DNA of 64,000 bases. Source: Streptococcus gallolyticus subsp. gallolyticus DSM 16831. Lineage in GTDB: Bacteria; Bacillota; Bacilli; Lactobacillales; Streptococcaceae. Below are positions 27,117 to 36,826 of this stretch, piece after piece (the stretch's first letter is position 1; the number at the start of each line of letters is the position of its first letter). The DNA is taken from contig NZ_CP018822.1 in NCBI RefSeq assembly GCF_002000985.1, forward strand, positions 2,064,001 to 2,128,000, in the 5' to 3' direction. The notes beneath the pieces were generated by a model. That model had not been told where the DNA came from and searched no databases. It saw only the letters and a program-made list of their open reading frames with translations. A program made the position numbers and the translations under genes.

Positions 27117-29024
27117 TTATTTAAGTTCAAGTAAATCTGCACCTTCTGCAACCGTACCTTCAGCTACTGGAGTTACTTCTGAATAGTCGGCAGTATTTGT
27201 CACAATAATCATTGTTGTATCATCAAGACCTGCCGCTGCAATAGCTGCAGTATCAAATGTTCCAAGAACATCGCCTTTTTTAACTTTTTGATTAGCAGTA
27301 ACTTTTTGTGCAAATCCTTCACCATTCATTGATACTGTGTCGATACCAATATGGATAAGAACTTCAGCACCATTGTCAGATTTAAGACCATAAGCATGAC
27401 CAGTTTCAAAAGCGATTTGAACTGTACCGTCAACTGGAGAGTAAACTGTATTTCCGCTTGGTTTTACAGCGATACCCTTACCCATAGCTTCTGATGAGAA
27501 TACTGGGTCATTTACTGATGTAAGAGCAACTGTTTCACCAGCAAGTGGGCTAACAATTGTTTCAGCAGAAACACCAGTTTGAGCTGGTTCAGCAACAACT
27601 TCTGCTTCTTTAGCAGCTGGAGCAGCTTCTTCAGTAACTTCTTCTTCGTCTTCATAACCAAACATGTAAGTCAAGACAAATGCAAGAGCAGTTGTAGCAA
27701 GAACCATAATGATGTATTTAAGCACTTGACCATTGAGGTAAAGAAGTGTACCTGGAATAATTGTGATACCGAAACCTGTACCAGCAAGGTTAAAGATTGA
27801 AGCTAACCAACCACCAGCAGCACCAGCGACAAGACCTAAGATAAATGGTTTACCAAAACGAAGGTTTACCCCGAAGATAGCAGGTTCAGTAATACCAAGT
27901 CCTGCAGAAAGAGCAGCTGGGAATGCCAAAGCTTTAAGTTTAGCAGATTTTGTTTTAACACCAACAGCAAGAGTTGCACCAGCTTGGGCAGTCATAGCGG
28001 CAGTGATAATTGCGTTGAATGGATCTTTACCGTCAGCAGCAATCAATTGTGATTCAAGCAAGTTAAAGATGTGGTGAACACCTGTAACCACGACAACTTG
28101 GTGAAGTCCACCAATGATAAGACCAGAAAGTCCAAATGGTAAGTTAAGCAAGAATTTAGTACCAGCAAGAACGTAATTTTCAACGCTGTGGAATACTGGA
28201 CCAATGACAAAGAGTGCCAAGACTGACATTACTAAGAAAGTCAAGAACGGAACAACCAAAAGGTCAAGAACATCTGGAACTTTTTTGTGCAACCATTTTT
28301 CTAACTTAGCACCAATCAAACCAACAAAGAATGCTGGAAGCACTGAGTTTTGGTAACCAACAACTGGAATGAAACCAAAGAAGTAAAGAGGTGAATCAGT
28401 TCCAGAAGCAACATTCCAAGCATTTGGAAGTGACGTATTAACCATCATAAGACCAAGAACAAGACCTACGATTGGACTTCCACCAAATACATTAAAGGCT
28501 GACCAACAAATCAACGCTGGGAAGAAAGCGAATGCTGTATCTGTCAATACAACAGTGTAAGTGTAAAAGTTTGAAGATGAGAAAGCTTCTGATGTTGTTC
28601 CAAAGAGTCCTAGAATTGTATCATTATTGATTGCTCCACGGATACCCATGAACAAACCAGTTGCTACGATAGCTGGAAGCAACGGTACAAAAACGTCACC
28701 GAATGAACGAATAGCACGTTGGAACCAGTTTCCTTGTTTAGCTGCTTCTGCTTTTTGTTCATCTTTTGATGCAGTTGGCAAGCCAAGAGCAACAACTTCG
28801 TCATACATCTTATTAACAAGACCTGTACCAAAAATAATTTGGTATTGACCTGAGTTGAAGAAAGCTCCTTGAACTTTATCTAGATTTTCAATTTTGTTTT
28901 TGTCGATTTTTTCTTCATCAACAACCATAACACGTAAACGCGTTGCACAGTGCGCGACACTACGCACGTTTTCGCGCCCACCTAAAGCAGCGACAACTTC
29001 TTTTGCAATCTGTGCGTTATCCAT
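27117..29024 (-). CDS. scrA: PTS sucrose transporter subunit IIBCA
   Basis: A 635-residue fused phosphotransferase permease. Domain order: EIIB (residues 1-90) with phosphorylated Cys in SVAHCATRLRV near residue 26; EIIC membrane domain (about 110-460) with ten or so helices; an Ala/Glu/Pro-rich linker; and EIIA (about 495-635) with phosphorylated His in EVLIHIGIDTVSM. It imports sucrose as sucrose-6-phosphate. It is divergent from scrB across a shared region with three operator-like palindromes, so ScrR should repress it. Confidence 0.95.
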   Translation of the reverse strand: MDNAQIAKEVVAALGGRENVRSVAHCATRLRVMVVDEEKIDKNKIENLDKVQGAFFNSGQYQIIFGTGLVNKMYDEVVALGLPTASKDEQKAEAAKQGNWFQRAIRSFGDVFVPLLPAIVATGLFMGIRGAINNDTILGLFGTTSEAFSSSNFYTYTVVLTDTAFAFFPALICWSAFNVFGGSPIVGLVLGLMMVNTSLPNAWNVASGTDSPLYFFGFIPVVGYQNSVLPAFFVGLIGAKLEKWLHKKVPDVLDLLVVPFLTFLVMSVLALFVIGPVFHSVENYVLAGTKFLLNLPFGLSGLIIGGLHQVVVVTGVHHIFNLLESQLIAADGKDPFNAIITAAMTAQAGATLAVGVKTKSAKLKALAFPAALSAGLGITEPAIFGVNLRFGKPFILGLVAGAAGGWLASIFNLAGTGFGITIIPGTLLYLNGQVLKYIIMVLATTALAFVLTYMFGYEDEEEVTEEAAPAAKEAEVVAEPAQTGVSAETIVSPLAGETVALTSVNDPVFSSEAMGKGIAVKPSGNTVYSPVDGTVQIAFETGHAYGLKSDNGAEVLIHIGIDTVSMNGEGFAQKVTANQKVKKGDVLGTFDTAAIAAAGLDDTTMIIVTNTADYSEVTPVAEGTVAEGADLLELK

Positions 29025-29064
29025 TACAAAAACTCCTTTTATAATTTTCTTTAGTGAATCTTTT

Positions 29065-29190
29065 GTGAAAGCGTTTCACTTGACTACATTTACATTCTAA
29101 CACATTTTAGAAATATGTCAAGCGTTTATCATATTTTTTTGTTTTTTGCGGAAAATAATTGATTTTTAGGCAGAAAACGTTTACTATATT
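29065..29190. promoter_or_regulatory. Divergent scrA/scrB control region with three ScrR-type operators
   Basis: scrA promoter on the minus strand: TTGACA (29116-29121), 16 bases, TAGAAT (29094-29099). LacI-type palindromes lie at 29065-29079 (GTGAAAGCGTTTCAC, perfect), 29116-29131 over the scrA -35, and 29173-29184 (GAAAACGTTTAC) just before the scrB -10 TATATT (29185-29190). Sites of this type bind ScrR and may also be read by CcpA. Confidence 0.75.
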
Positions 29191-29222
29191 AGTTGTAGAT
29201 AGATTAACAAAAGGAGAAAAAT

Positions 29223-30662
29223 ATGAATTTACCTCAAGAAGTGCGATACCGTGCTTATGCTGATTGGAGCACAGACGAGATTGCAAAAATCAACGACAAT
29301 GTCAAACAATCCCCTTGGCATGCCAGCTATCATATTGAGCCCAAAACTGGGTTGTTGAACGACCCTAATGGTTTTTCTTTTTTTAATGGAAAATACACAC
29401 TCTTCTATCAAAACTGGCCATTTGGAGCTGCTCATGGTTTGAAAGAATGGGTTCATACCGAATCAGATGACTTGGTTCATTTCCATGAAACTGGGGCTGA
29501 GCTTCGTCCTGATACAAAACACGATAGTCACGGGGCTTATTCTGGTTCTGCCTATGAAATTGATGGCAAACTTTTCTTATTCTATACAGGAAATGTTCGT
29601 GATGAAAACTGGGTACGTGACCCGCTTCAAATTGGGGCTTGGATGGATAAAGATTATAACATTACAAAATGTGAAGATGTTCTTATTCACCAACCTAGCG
29701 ATGTTACTGAACACTTCCGTGACCCACAAATTTTTAATTACAAAGGTCAATTCTACGCAATCGTCGGTGCTCAAAGCCTTGATAAATCAGGCTTCGTTAA
29801 GCTTTATAAAGCCGTTGATAACAATGTTGAAAACTGGGAAGAAGTTGGCAATCTTGACTTTGGCGGTACCGGTTCAGAGTACATGATTGAGTGTCCAAAC
29901 CTTGTTTTTGTAGATGAAAAACCTGTGCTACTTTACTGCCCACAAGGTCTTGATAAATCAGAACTTAATTACGGCAACATTTACCCAAATACTTATAAAG
30001 TATGTCAAGCGTTTGACACAGCAAATGCAAAATTGGTTGGAGCTTCAGAAATTCAAAACCTTGATTATGGATTTGAAGCCTATGCCACTCAAGGATTTAA
30101 CGCTCCTGATGGACGTACTTTGATTGTCAGTTGGATTGGACTCCCTGACGTTGACTACCCAACGGATAAATACGATTATCAAGGCGCAATGAGCCTTGTC
30201 AAAGAACTTTCTATCAAAGATGGAAAACTCTATCAATACCCAGTTGAAGCTATCACGTCACTTCGTGCTGAATCTGAAAATTTTGCAGCAAAAGCTGAAA
30301 CAAACAATACTTACGAGCTTGAATTACAATTCCCAGCTAACCAAAAATCTGAAATTCTTCTTTTCGCTGACGGCAAAGGCAACGGACTCAGCTTGACTGT
30401 CGATACTAAAGACGGTAAAATTATCCTTGACCGCAGTAAAGCCGGTGTTCAATACGCTACGGAATTTGGCACAACTCGCGAATGTTCGATTGACCCTAAA
30501 GAAACAAGTGCCAATATTTTTGTAGATAATTCGATCATTGAAATCTTTATTAATAAAGGAGAAAAAGTATTTACCAGCCGTGTGTTCCCTGAAGAAGGAC
30601 AAAATGGTATTCAAATCAAATCAGGTGAGCCAACTGGAACATACTTTGAATTAAAATACTAA
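29223..30662 (+). CDS. scrB: Sucrose-6-phosphate hydrolase
   Basis: A 479-residue GH32 enzyme that splits sucrose-6-phosphate into glucose-6-phosphate and fructose. The catalytic residues are visible: nucleophile Asp in GLLNDPNGF near residue 45, the RDP motif in HFRDPQIF, and the acid/base Glu in MIECPNLVF. The C-terminal beta-sandwich covers roughly residues 330-479. An AAAGGAG site precedes the ATG. It is followed by scrR with a one-base gap, forming scrBR. Confidence 0.96.
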   Translation: MNLPQEVRYRAYADWSTDEIAKINDNVKQSPWHASYHIEPKTGLLNDPNGFSFFNGKYTLFYQNWPFGAAHGLKEWVHTESDDLVHFHETGAELRPDTKHDSHGAYSGSAYEIDGKLFLFYTGNVRDENWVRDPLQIGAWMDKDYNITKCEDVLIHQPSDVTEHFRDPQIFNYKGQFYAIVGAQSLDKSGFVKLYKAVDNNVENWEEVGNLDFGGTGSEYMIECPNLVFVDEKPVLLYCPQGLDKSELNYGNIYPNTYKVCQAFDTANAKLVGASEIQNLDYGFEAYATQGFNAPDGRTLIVSWIGLPDVDYPTDKYDYQGAMSLVKELSIKDGKLYQYPVEAITSLRAESENFAAKAETNNTYELELQFPANQKSEILLFADGKGNGLSLTVDTKDGKIILDRSKAGVQYATEFGTTRECSIDPKETSANIFVDNSIIEIFINKGEKVFTSRVFPEEGQNGIQIKSGEPTGTYFELKY

Positions 30663-30663
30663 T

Positions 30664-31626
30664 ATGGTAGCAAAACTAACAGATGTCGCTGAATTAGCTG
30701 GTGTTAGCCCAACAACCGTTTCACGCGTTATTAATAATAAAGGCTATTTGTCAGAAAAGACAAAACAAAAAGTCCAAGAGGCTATGAAAACGCTAGGTTA
30801 TAAACCTAACAATCTGGCTCGTGGACTTCAAGGAAAATCTGCTCAGCTTATCGGACTTATTTTCCCAAATATTAGCAATATCTTCTATTCTGAACTTATC
30901 GAATATCTTGAAATCGAATTGTTCAAGCATGGTTATAAAACTATCATTTGCAACAGTCAAAACGACCCTGCCAAGGAACGTGAATACCTTGAAATGCTCG
31001 AAGCTAACCAAGTTGACGGTATCATCTCTTCTAGCCATAACCTCGGTATTGACGATTATGAACGCGTTGGCGCACCTATTATCGCTTTTGATAGAAATTT
31101 AGCTCCTAATGTCCCAATTATTTCTTCTGATAACTTCGAAGGTGGAAAATTAGCTGCTAGAACACTCCAGAAAAATGGCTGTGAAAACATCATCATGATT
31201 ACAGGGAATGACAACACCGATTCGCCGACGGGCTTACGTGCACTTGGTTTTTCTTTCCAAATTCCAGACGGCAAGATTTTCAAAGTTCCTAATAACTTAT
31301 CGACGATTCGCCGTGAAATGGAAATCAAGTCAATCATCGCAAGCAATAAACCTGACGGCATCTTTGTTTCAGATGACTTAACAGCTATTCTTACGATGAA
31401 AATCGCGCACCAGCTTGAGTTAAATATTCCTGAAGATTTGAAGATTATCGGTTATGATGGGACATCATTTATTGAGAATTTTTTCCCACAATTGACAACT
31501 ATTCGACAACCGATTGATGAAATTGCAAGCCTAATCGTGGATGTTCTGTTAAAGAAAATCAAAGGCGAAAAGACAAGCAAAGATTACATTTTACCAATAT
31601 CACTTCTACCTGGCGGAAGTATTTAG
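30664..31626 (+). CDS. scrR: LacI family sucrose operon repressor
   Basis: A 320-residue LacI-family repressor. The HTH and hinge are at residues 5-55 (LTDVAELAGVSPTTVSRVIN), followed by a periplasmic-binding-protein-like sensor domain. The stop of scrB and this ATG are one base apart, so translation is coupled. The predicted targets are the three palindromes between scrA and scrB. Autoregulation through the scrB promoter follows from that. A strong terminator comes after the gene. Confidence 0.93.
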   Translation: MVAKLTDVAELAGVSPTTVSRVINNKGYLSEKTKQKVQEAMKTLGYKPNNLARGLQGKSAQLIGLIFPNISNIFYSELIEYLEIELFKHGYKTIICNSQNDPAKEREYLEMLEANQVDGIISSSHNLGIDDYERVGAPIIAFDRNLAPNVPIISSDNFEGGKLAARTLQKNGCENIIMITGNDNTDSPTGLRALGFSFQIPDGKIFKVPNNLSTIRREMEIKSIIASNKPDGIFVSDDLTAILTMKIAHQLELNIPEDLKIIGYDGTSFIENFFPQLTTIRQPIDEIASLIVDVLLKKIKGEKTSKDYILPISLLPGGSI

Positions 31627-31631
31627 ACATG

Positions 31632-31667
31632 AAAACACCAACTATCACAAAAATAGTTGGTGTTTTT
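31632..31667 (+). terminator. Terminator of scrBR
   Basis: AACACCAACTAT and ATAGTTGGTGTT form a 12-bp stem followed by five T. Confidence 0.9.
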
Positions 31668-31695
31668 CTATTTAGATAACCGACTGTTGCTACTT

Positions 31696-31730
31696 AAAAA
31701 GAGCGAAAGCTTCTAACTTTCGCTCTTTTT
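31696..31730. terminator. Bidirectional terminator, mainly of the efp-gls24-nusB operon
   Basis: AAAAAGAGCGAAAG and CTTTCGCTCTTTTT form a long stem with a 7-base loop directly after the nusB stop. Confidence 0.9.
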
Positions 31731-31731
31731 A

Positions 31732-32160
31732 TTATTCTACGACAAATTGGCTCAACAAGCCATTGACAAATTTTGCTGAAGTGTCATCTGAATACTTTTT
31801 AGCAATTTCTATGATTTCATTTACCGCTACACGTCCTGGAGTTTCTTCGAAATATTTGATTTCGTAAAGCCCCAAGCGAAGCAAGGTTCTGTCAGTTAAT
31901 GTCAAACGTTCTAATGACCAGCCTGACTTCAAATGTGTTTCAATTTGTTGGTCGATTTCAGATTGGAAATCTTGTACGCCTTTAACAAGATTTAAAAGAA
32001 AGACAGGAACATCAATTGTATCGTCTTCCTCGATTGTCTTGTCATAAGTGTAAGCAAATTGTACGGCTGCTAAATATTCTCCACCAAATTCTAGGCTAAA
32101 GAGCGCTTGGAAAGCACGTTCACGAAGGTCTCGTCTCGAATTTGTAAAATTATTAGTCAT
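31732..32160 (-). CDS. nusB: Transcription antitermination protein NusB
   Basis: NusB (142 residues) binds boxA RNA with NusE during rRNA antitermination. It begins [18 protein letters not shown], and the [16 protein letters not shown] stretch is the family N-terminus. I chose the ATG at 32160 after GAGGATTTCTTGG rather than an upstream Met. It overlaps the end of the Asp23 family gene by eight bases. The order efp, asp23-like, nusB is common in streptococci. Confidence 0.95.
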   Translation of the reverse strand: MTNNFTNSRRDLRERAFQALFSLEFGGEYLAAVQFAYTYDKTIEEDDTIDVPVFLLNLVKGVQDFQSEIDQQIETHLKSGWSLERLTLTDRTLLRLGLYEIKYFEETPGRVAVNEIIEIAKKYSDDTSAKFVNGLLSQFVVE

Positions 32161-32542
32161 CCAAGAAATCCTCATCAAACAATGCTTTCAAATCTGGTTT
32201 TGGTGTTTTTTCAGGAACGATACCTTCAACGTGAATATTAACAGATGAAATCGTTACTTCTGCCATATCGTAAACAGCTGCTTTAACAGCTTGTTGGATT
32301 GCGATTGAGACAGCAGGAACATTAACACCGTATTGAAGATAAACGTAAATATCTGCATTAACTGTGCCGTCTTCTTCTGTTTGAAGGTAAACACCTTTAC
32401 CTAAAACTGTTTTGCTGAAACTGTCTGTCATAGCTTTATTACGAAGTGAATGAACGCCATCGACTTTTGTTGCAGCAATACCTGTGATAACTTCTAGTAC
32501 TCGTGGTGAAATAACAATATCACCGATATTTTCAGTTGTCAT
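32153..32542 (-). CDS. Asp23/Gls24 family envelope stress protein
   Basis: A 129-residue Asp23-domain protein of the YqhY type, with the [24 protein letters not shown] segment and a C-terminal VNIHVEGIV strand. Family members are cytoplasmic; YqhY-like ones are encoded with nusB and linked to fatty-acid control in Bacillus, while Gls24 is stress linked. The ATG at 32542 has AAGGAA seven bases upstream. It overlaps nusB at its 3' end, implying coupled translation. Confidence 0.9.
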   Translation of the reverse strand: MTTENIGDIVISPRVLEVITGIAATKVDGVHSLRNKAMTDSFSKTVLGKGVYLQTEEDGTVNADIYVYLQYGVNVPAVSIAIQQAVKAAVYDMAEVTISSVNIHVEGIVPEKTPKPDLKALFDEDFLDD

Positions 32543-32619
32543 AAGCATTCCTTTCTAATTAAAATATAAGGATAAAAGCAAAGAGAGCGGTGCCCTCTCT
32601 ACCCGCTCTACTAGCAAGC

Positions 32620-33180
32620 TTAGGCACGTGATACGTAAGTACCTTCTTGCGTATTAATCACCAATTTTTGACCGATTTCGATGAAGTCTGGTACGTTGAC
32701 AACAAGACCTGTTTCAAGAGTTGCAGGTTTACCTGAACCAGTAACAGTAGCCCCTTTGATTGATGGTTGAGTGTCAGTAACTGTCAATTCAACTGTTGTA
32801 GGAACAGTCACACCGATAACTTCTGTACCGTAGAATTGGATTTTAACTTCAGAGTTTTCAAGGATGTAAAGCAATTCTTGTTCTACGTTAACAACTGGAA
32901 TTTCATATTGTTCGTAGCTTTCAGTATCCATGAAGTATGCTGTGTCATCCATTTTGTAAAGGTATTGTGCAGCACGTGTTTCGATGATTGCTTGTTCAAA
33001 TTTTTCTTCTGGACGATAAGTAGTATCAAAAGTTGAACCAGTACGTACATCACGAAGTTTCATACGCATAACAGTGTTACCTTTACCTGGTTTGTGGTGA
33101 CTTGCTTCGAGAACTTTGATGAGTTTTCCATCAGATGTTACGAAAGTCATACCTGCTCTAAGCTTACTTGCTTCAATCAT
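32620..33180 (-). CDS. efp: Translation elongation factor P
   Basis: EF-P (186 residues) relieves ribosomes stalled at polyproline. It has the N-terminal KOW-like domain with the tip loop [12 protein letters not shown] carrying Lys32, and two OB-fold domains ending in EGTYVSRA, the usual terminus. An extended -10 (TGGTAGAAT) lies upstream at about 33218-33226. It leads the efp-asp23-nusB operon. Confidence 0.96.
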   Translation of the reverse strand: MIEASKLRAGMTFVTSDGKLIKVLEASHHKPGKGNTVMRMKLRDVRTGSTFDTTYRPEEKFEQAIIETRAAQYLYKMDDTAYFMDTESYEQYEIPVVNVEQELLYILENSEVKIQFYGTEVIGVTVPTTVELTVTDTQPSIKGATVTGSGKPATLETGLVVNVPDFIEIGQKLVINTQEGTYVSRA

Positions 33181-33347
33181 TTATTAATTACCTCTTATAA
33201 ATTATTTATCACTTCATTCTACCATAAAATACGCTATGGCTCAAATGTTTTTAATCTTTGAAAAGGCATTACTACATCTTTCTTGTTAAAGAAAATTAAT
33301 TCTGCTAAAATGAATTATCAACTATTTATTTTAAGGGAGATTTATGG

Positions 33348-33662
33348 ATGACAGCAAGACTTGAAAATACAAGCGGTCAAATCAAGGAAGTCAAAGTTGG
33401 CTTTAGCTGGACAACACTTTTCTTTTTCTTCTTTGTGCCACTGTTTCGCAAGGATTGGAAATGGCTGGGAATTATGATTGGCTCAATCATTGCAGGTTTG
33501 ATGTTAACAACGATTCTCAATATTGATGCTAACGTCAGTCTTGGTCTTAACATTGCCTTTGCCGTCTTATATAATAATTGTTATATCAATGATTTGCTAG
33601 CAAAAGGTTGGATGCCTGCTTCAGAAGTTGATGAAAAAATTTTAAATGATAAATTAAAATGA
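33348..33662 (+). CDS. Small membrane protein, DUF2628/HrgC-like
   Basis: A 104-residue protein with two or three hydrophobic helices (LFFFFFVPLFRKDWKW, IMIGSIIAGLMLTTIL, and a third near residue 70) and an NDLLAKGWMPASEVDEKIL tail. The combination of an aromatic first helix and a GWxPA tail resembles DUF2628/HrgC-type small membrane proteins; assignment is tentative. The ATG at 33348 has GGGAG eight bases upstream. An overlapping ATG four bases earlier opens only a six-codon frame. Function unknown. Confidence 0.7.
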   Translation: MTARLENTSGQIKEVKVGFSWTTLFFFFFVPLFRKDWKWLGIMIGSIIAGLMLTTILNIDANVSLGLNIAFAVLYNNCYINDLLAKGWMPASEVDEKILNDKLK

Positions 33663-33683
33663 AAAATTTATTTTTTGTATTTT

Positions 33684-33709
33684 AAAGCGCACCCAGATGA
33701 GTGCGCTTT
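33684..33709. terminator. Bidirectional terminator
   Basis: AAAGCGCAC (33684-33692) and GTGCGCTTT (33701-33709) pair perfectly between two convergent genes. Confidence 0.85.
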
Positions 33710-33712
33710 TAG

Positions 33713-34537
33713 TTATCCTTTGCTAAAAAATTTCGTTTTTTTCAAATAAAATTCATCTTCGTCCACTACTTCATAGGTGTTTAATTTCCAATGTTGGTAA
33801 GGATTTGAATCAGAAACATCATCTTCTTCATAAATGAATTCCATATTGTAAACAGTATAGAGGTGTTCTGTTGGGTCACCTTGAATTAATTCGCCCGTGT
33901 CATCGTTTCTGATGTAATCACACATGTACGATGACAAAATCACTTTAACCACATCATGGTCATCTGACATCTTAAACGATTTGATGATAGCTCGGTCAAC
34001 ACAAACTCTATCCAAATGATTGGTTGTGTGATTATCAATGTACTCTTGCAACTGCATATTATGCTGACGGAAAAGGCTCTCTGTTTCTAAATGCCGAACG
34101 CGTTCCCAATCTTTGTCCATCCACGCATTTTGCAATTCTAAATATAATTCTTTCGTGTATGAAATAAAATCGTATTCGTCAAAATCTGGATGAACCAATT
34201 TGATAGCTTCAATGGCTTTTTCGTCATTTTCAGGCTCTACTTTCCCATCATTGCCTGTTTTCTTAAACGCGTAGAGCATGACAAGCAAAAATACAGCACC
34301 GAATAAATCACCGTCTCCACTAGATGTTGACGTGCTACTGCTCGAACTTGAACCACTGGAGAAACCACTCGAAAATCCGCCTGAAGAACCATCAAAAGAG
34401 CCAGAACCTCCGTCACCGCCAGTCGTGACACTACCACCACTTTCAGTATTGCCAACCCCTGCATAAACTGGTTGAGAGAGATTAAAGAATAAAACTAGAA
34501 TCCCTAATATTGCAAGAATGATTCCCTTATTTTTCAT
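33713..34537 (-). CDS. Exported or membrane protein with TIM44-like domain
   Basis: A 274-residue protein. An N-terminal signal sequence (residues 1-26, ending PVYAGVG) is followed by a Gly/Ser/Thr-rich low-complexity stretch (about 32-75), a membrane helix (FGAVFLLVMLYAF), and a C-terminal alpha/beta domain (about 100-274) with the pattern of TIM44-like domains. Such proteins are widespread in Firmicutes with unknown function. The Ser/Gly region may be a flexible extracellular linker. It is monocistronic and ends in a shared bidirectional terminator. Confidence 0.75.
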   Translation of the reverse strand: MKNKGIILAILGILVLFFNLSQPVYAGVGNTESGGSVTTGGDGGSGSFDGSSGGFSSGFSSGSSSSSSTSTSSGDGDLFGAVFLLVMLYAFKKTGNDGKVEPENDEKAIEAIKLVHPDFDEYDFISYTKELYLELQNAWMDKDWERVRHLETESLFRQHNMQLQEYIDNHTTNHLDRVCVDRAIIKSFKMSDDHDVVKVILSSYMCDYIRNDDTGELIQGDPTEHLYTVYNMEFIYEEDDVSDSNPYQHWKLNTYEVVDEDEFYLKKTKFFSKG

Positions 34538-34559
34538 AAATCATTTTCCCTAAACTTCA

Positions 34560-35024
34560 CTAATCTTCCGATTCATCCATTCCCAATTTAACTTCTGGAA
34601 CGTCATGTTGAACATATTCAACGCCTTTTTGTTCCATTAATTCGATAGCAAATGGATGCATGCGATAAGCAGTCTTATAAGTAATTTTTTTAATTCCCGC
34701 TTGAAGCAGCGCCTTGGTACAGTTGATACAAGGAAAATGTGTGACGTAAATTTCTGTACCTTTGGTTGAAATGCCTTCCTTAGCACACTGAATGAGCGCA
34801 TTCATTTCAGCATGAACGGTGCGGATACAATGTCCGTCCTCCATTTTATGCCCAACTTCATTACAATTGTCAGTTTCTGACACACCACCGTTGTAACCAG
34901 TTGCGATGATGCGATTATCTTTCACCAAAACAGCACCAACAAAAGCACGATCACAAGTCGAACGCTTGGAAATCAGCTCCGCGTTTGCCATAAAATAATC
35001 TTGCCAAGAAAGTCTATCAGTCAT
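34560..35024 (-). CDS. comEB: dCMP deaminase (ComEB)
   Basis: A 154-residue zinc-dependent deoxycytidylate deaminase making dUMP for thymidylate synthesis. The zinc site is [11 protein letters not shown] (His-Ala-Glu) plus [12 protein letters not shown] (PCxxC). The name comE operon protein 2 is historical; here it is not in a comE operon. It follows the pepP gene by 21 bases on the same strand, probably as an operon. Confidence 0.93.
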   Translation of the reverse strand: MTDRLSWQDYFMANAELISKRSTCDRAFVGAVLVKDNRIIATGYNGGVSETDNCNEVGHKMEDGHCIRTVHAEMNALIQCAKEGISTKGTEIYVTHFPCINCTKALLQAGIKKITYKTAYRMHPFAIELMEQKGVEYVQHDVPEVKLGMDESED

Positions 35025-35045
35025 CGTTTTCCTCCTTATCTAACT

Positions 35046-36107
35046 CTACAACACAATCAATTCTTTTGGTGCTAAGGTTAAGACTTCGCAGCCATTTTCT
35101 GTCACAACCAAATCATCTTCGATACGGACACCATATTTGTTATCAAGGTAAATTCCTGGTTCATCCGTAATAGTCATACCAACTTCAACCAACTCATCTG
35201 AGTTGCCAAAGAACGGAATTTCATGAATATCAAGCCCAATGCCGTGTCCAATGCCGTGCGTGAATTGCTCAGCATATCCCGCTTTTGCAATCACATCACG
35301 CGCCAATTTATCGTAATCACGGCGTGTCATTCCTGCTTTGACCGAATCAATCACCGCTTGATTAGCACGTAAAACCACGTCATAAATTTCACGCTCTTCA
35401 TCAGTCGTCTCACCGATATGAATGGTACGTGTCATATCGCTGACATAATGGTCGTAGTAGCAACCAAAATCAAGCGTCAACGTTTCACCAGATTGGATGA
35501 CTTTCTCACTGGCTACGCCGTGAGGCATGGCAGAGCGGTAACCAGAAGCTGCAATGGTTTCAAAAGACACACCAGAGGCGCCATATTCTCGCATACGAAA
35601 ATCAAGAAAATTAGCCACTTGCAGTTCAGTCGTCTGACCAGCTTTGATAAAATCAAGCACATCCGTAAATGCGCGGTCAGAAATCGAACAAGCCTTACGA
35701 ATCGTCGCAATTTCAGAAGCATCTTTAATCATGCGCAATTCTTCCATAAAATTCGTCATAGCTACCAAATCATAACCTGCAAACACACCCTGCAAAGTCT
35801 GATAATAAGCAAAAGATACTTGGCTGTCAAAACCAATTTTTTTTAGATTATCCGCCTGAATTACCTTAACAATTTCTTGGAGAGCATCTCTACTTTCAAT
35901 GATGTCAAATCCTTGAACAGACTGTTTAGCAATCAAGGTATAACGAGCATCCGTCACAAACAACCGACGACTTTTAGAAATAAAAACAGTCGCTGACGTT
36001 CCCCAGAACCCTGTCAAATAATAAATATTATTTTGACCAGTCACCAAAAACGCATCAACCTCTGATTGATTCAACTTAGCCTCAAATCGCTCAACTCTCG
36101 CTAGCAT
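35046..36107 (-). CDS. pepP: Xaa-Pro aminopeptidase, M24 family
   Basis: A 353-residue cytoplasmic metallopeptidase removing N-terminal residues next to proline. The creatinase-like N-domain covers about residues 1-125 and the pita-bread domain the rest. Metal ligands are seen in DFGCYYDHYVSDMTR, HGIGHGIGLDIHE, DEPGIYL and VRIEDDLVV. The ATG at 36107 follows AAGGAGAG; an upstream Met would add 18 non-conserved residues. It is cotranscribed with comEB. PepP versus PepQ specificity is not certain. Confidence 0.9.
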   Translation of the reverse strand: MLARVERFEAKLNQSEVDAFLVTGQNNIYYLTGFWGTSATVFISKSRRLFVTDARYTLIAKQSVQGFDIIESRDALQEIVKVIQADNLKKIGFDSQVSFAYYQTLQGVFAGYDLVAMTNFMEELRMIKDASEIATIRKACSISDRAFTDVLDFIKAGQTTELQVANFLDFRMREYGASGVSFETIAASGYRSAMPHGVASEKVIQSGETLTLDFGCYYDHYVSDMTRTIHIGETTDEEREIYDVVLRANQAVIDSVKAGMTRRDYDKLARDVIAKAGYAEQFTHGIGHGIGLDIHEIPFFGNSDELVEVGMTITDEPGIYLDNKYGVRIEDDLVVTENGCEVLTLAPKELIVL

Positions 36108-36225
36108 ACAACTCTCCTTAGTAGGTATTTTAAATTTATTATACCAAAAAAACACCAACACAATCGTATTCTACCGACTTTTTCCAAAAAAGCTTAAGTG
36201 GTGAAAAAAAGTTGATAAAAAACAC

Positions 36226-36270
36226 CCCGAAAACCAGATTTCAATCAGCTTTCAGAGTGTATTTTTTATT
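36226..36270 (-). terminator. Terminator of the 114-residue membrane protein gene
   Basis: ACACTCTGAAA and TTTTCGGGGTGT pair with two G-U wobbles on the minus strand, then T6. Confidence 0.75.
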
Positions 36271-36286
36271 ATCGAAAGTGAATAAT

Positions 36287-36631
36287 TTAATAGCGATCTC
36301 TTAAAATATCAAGTAATTCTTCCTCATGTTCACGCCGACGTTGACTGTTATTAGACGATACTGCCCAAACCATGAGTAATATCCAACCTAGTCCTGTAAA
36401 ACTAGTAAAGAAACATAAAATAAAGATAATAATCTTCACACTCGTTTTACAAATAAGCGCTGGCAAAATATACAATGCTGTCATCGCAGAGGTCGCCAGA
36501 ATGTATAGTACAATATAAATTGGTTCAATGTAACCAAATGTTGGTAACGAGCCCGTCCCCAAGATAAAATATAGTCCTATAAGTCCCTGTTCACATAACC
36601 ACATAAATAAAAACATAAAAACATTAAGCAT
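36287..36631 (-). CDS. Small membrane protein of the superinfection-immunity type
   Basis: A 114-residue protein with three hydrophobic segments. The central pair, YILPALICKTS followed by a helix and TSFTGLGWILLMVWAV, matches the Imm_superinfect domain, where a GxGWxxxxxWA end is typical. In phages such proteins (for example T4 Imm) block DNA injection, but chromosomal copies are common and of unproven role. The tail is highly charged (RRREHEEELLDILRD). It stands alone with its own terminator. Confidence 0.7.
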   Translation of the reverse strand: MLNVFMFLFMWLCEQGLIGLYFILGTGSLPTFGYIEPIYIVLYILATSAMTALYILPALICKTSVKIIIFILCFFTSFTGLGWILLMVWAVSSNNSQRRREHEEELLDILRDRY

Positions 36632-36826
36632 ACTGTTCTCTCCTGTATATCAAATAATGACACGTTTTTTTTAGGTTTATCAGTCACTAATTCCATTTTA
36701 TTATCACAATTTGGTGACTTTAAACCATGAATTTCTTTTCTAAATTCATTTCATCAACTGAACAACCCTTACACTAGTTTTCTTCTTGTTCTTCATCAGC
36801 TGCTAGGTAAAGTACCACGTTATCAC

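Noticed and set aside
30324..30614. Long antisense frames inside scrB, gatB, uvrA and others
   Set aside because: They are shadows of real genes in other frames, without ribosome-binding sites or recognisable domains.
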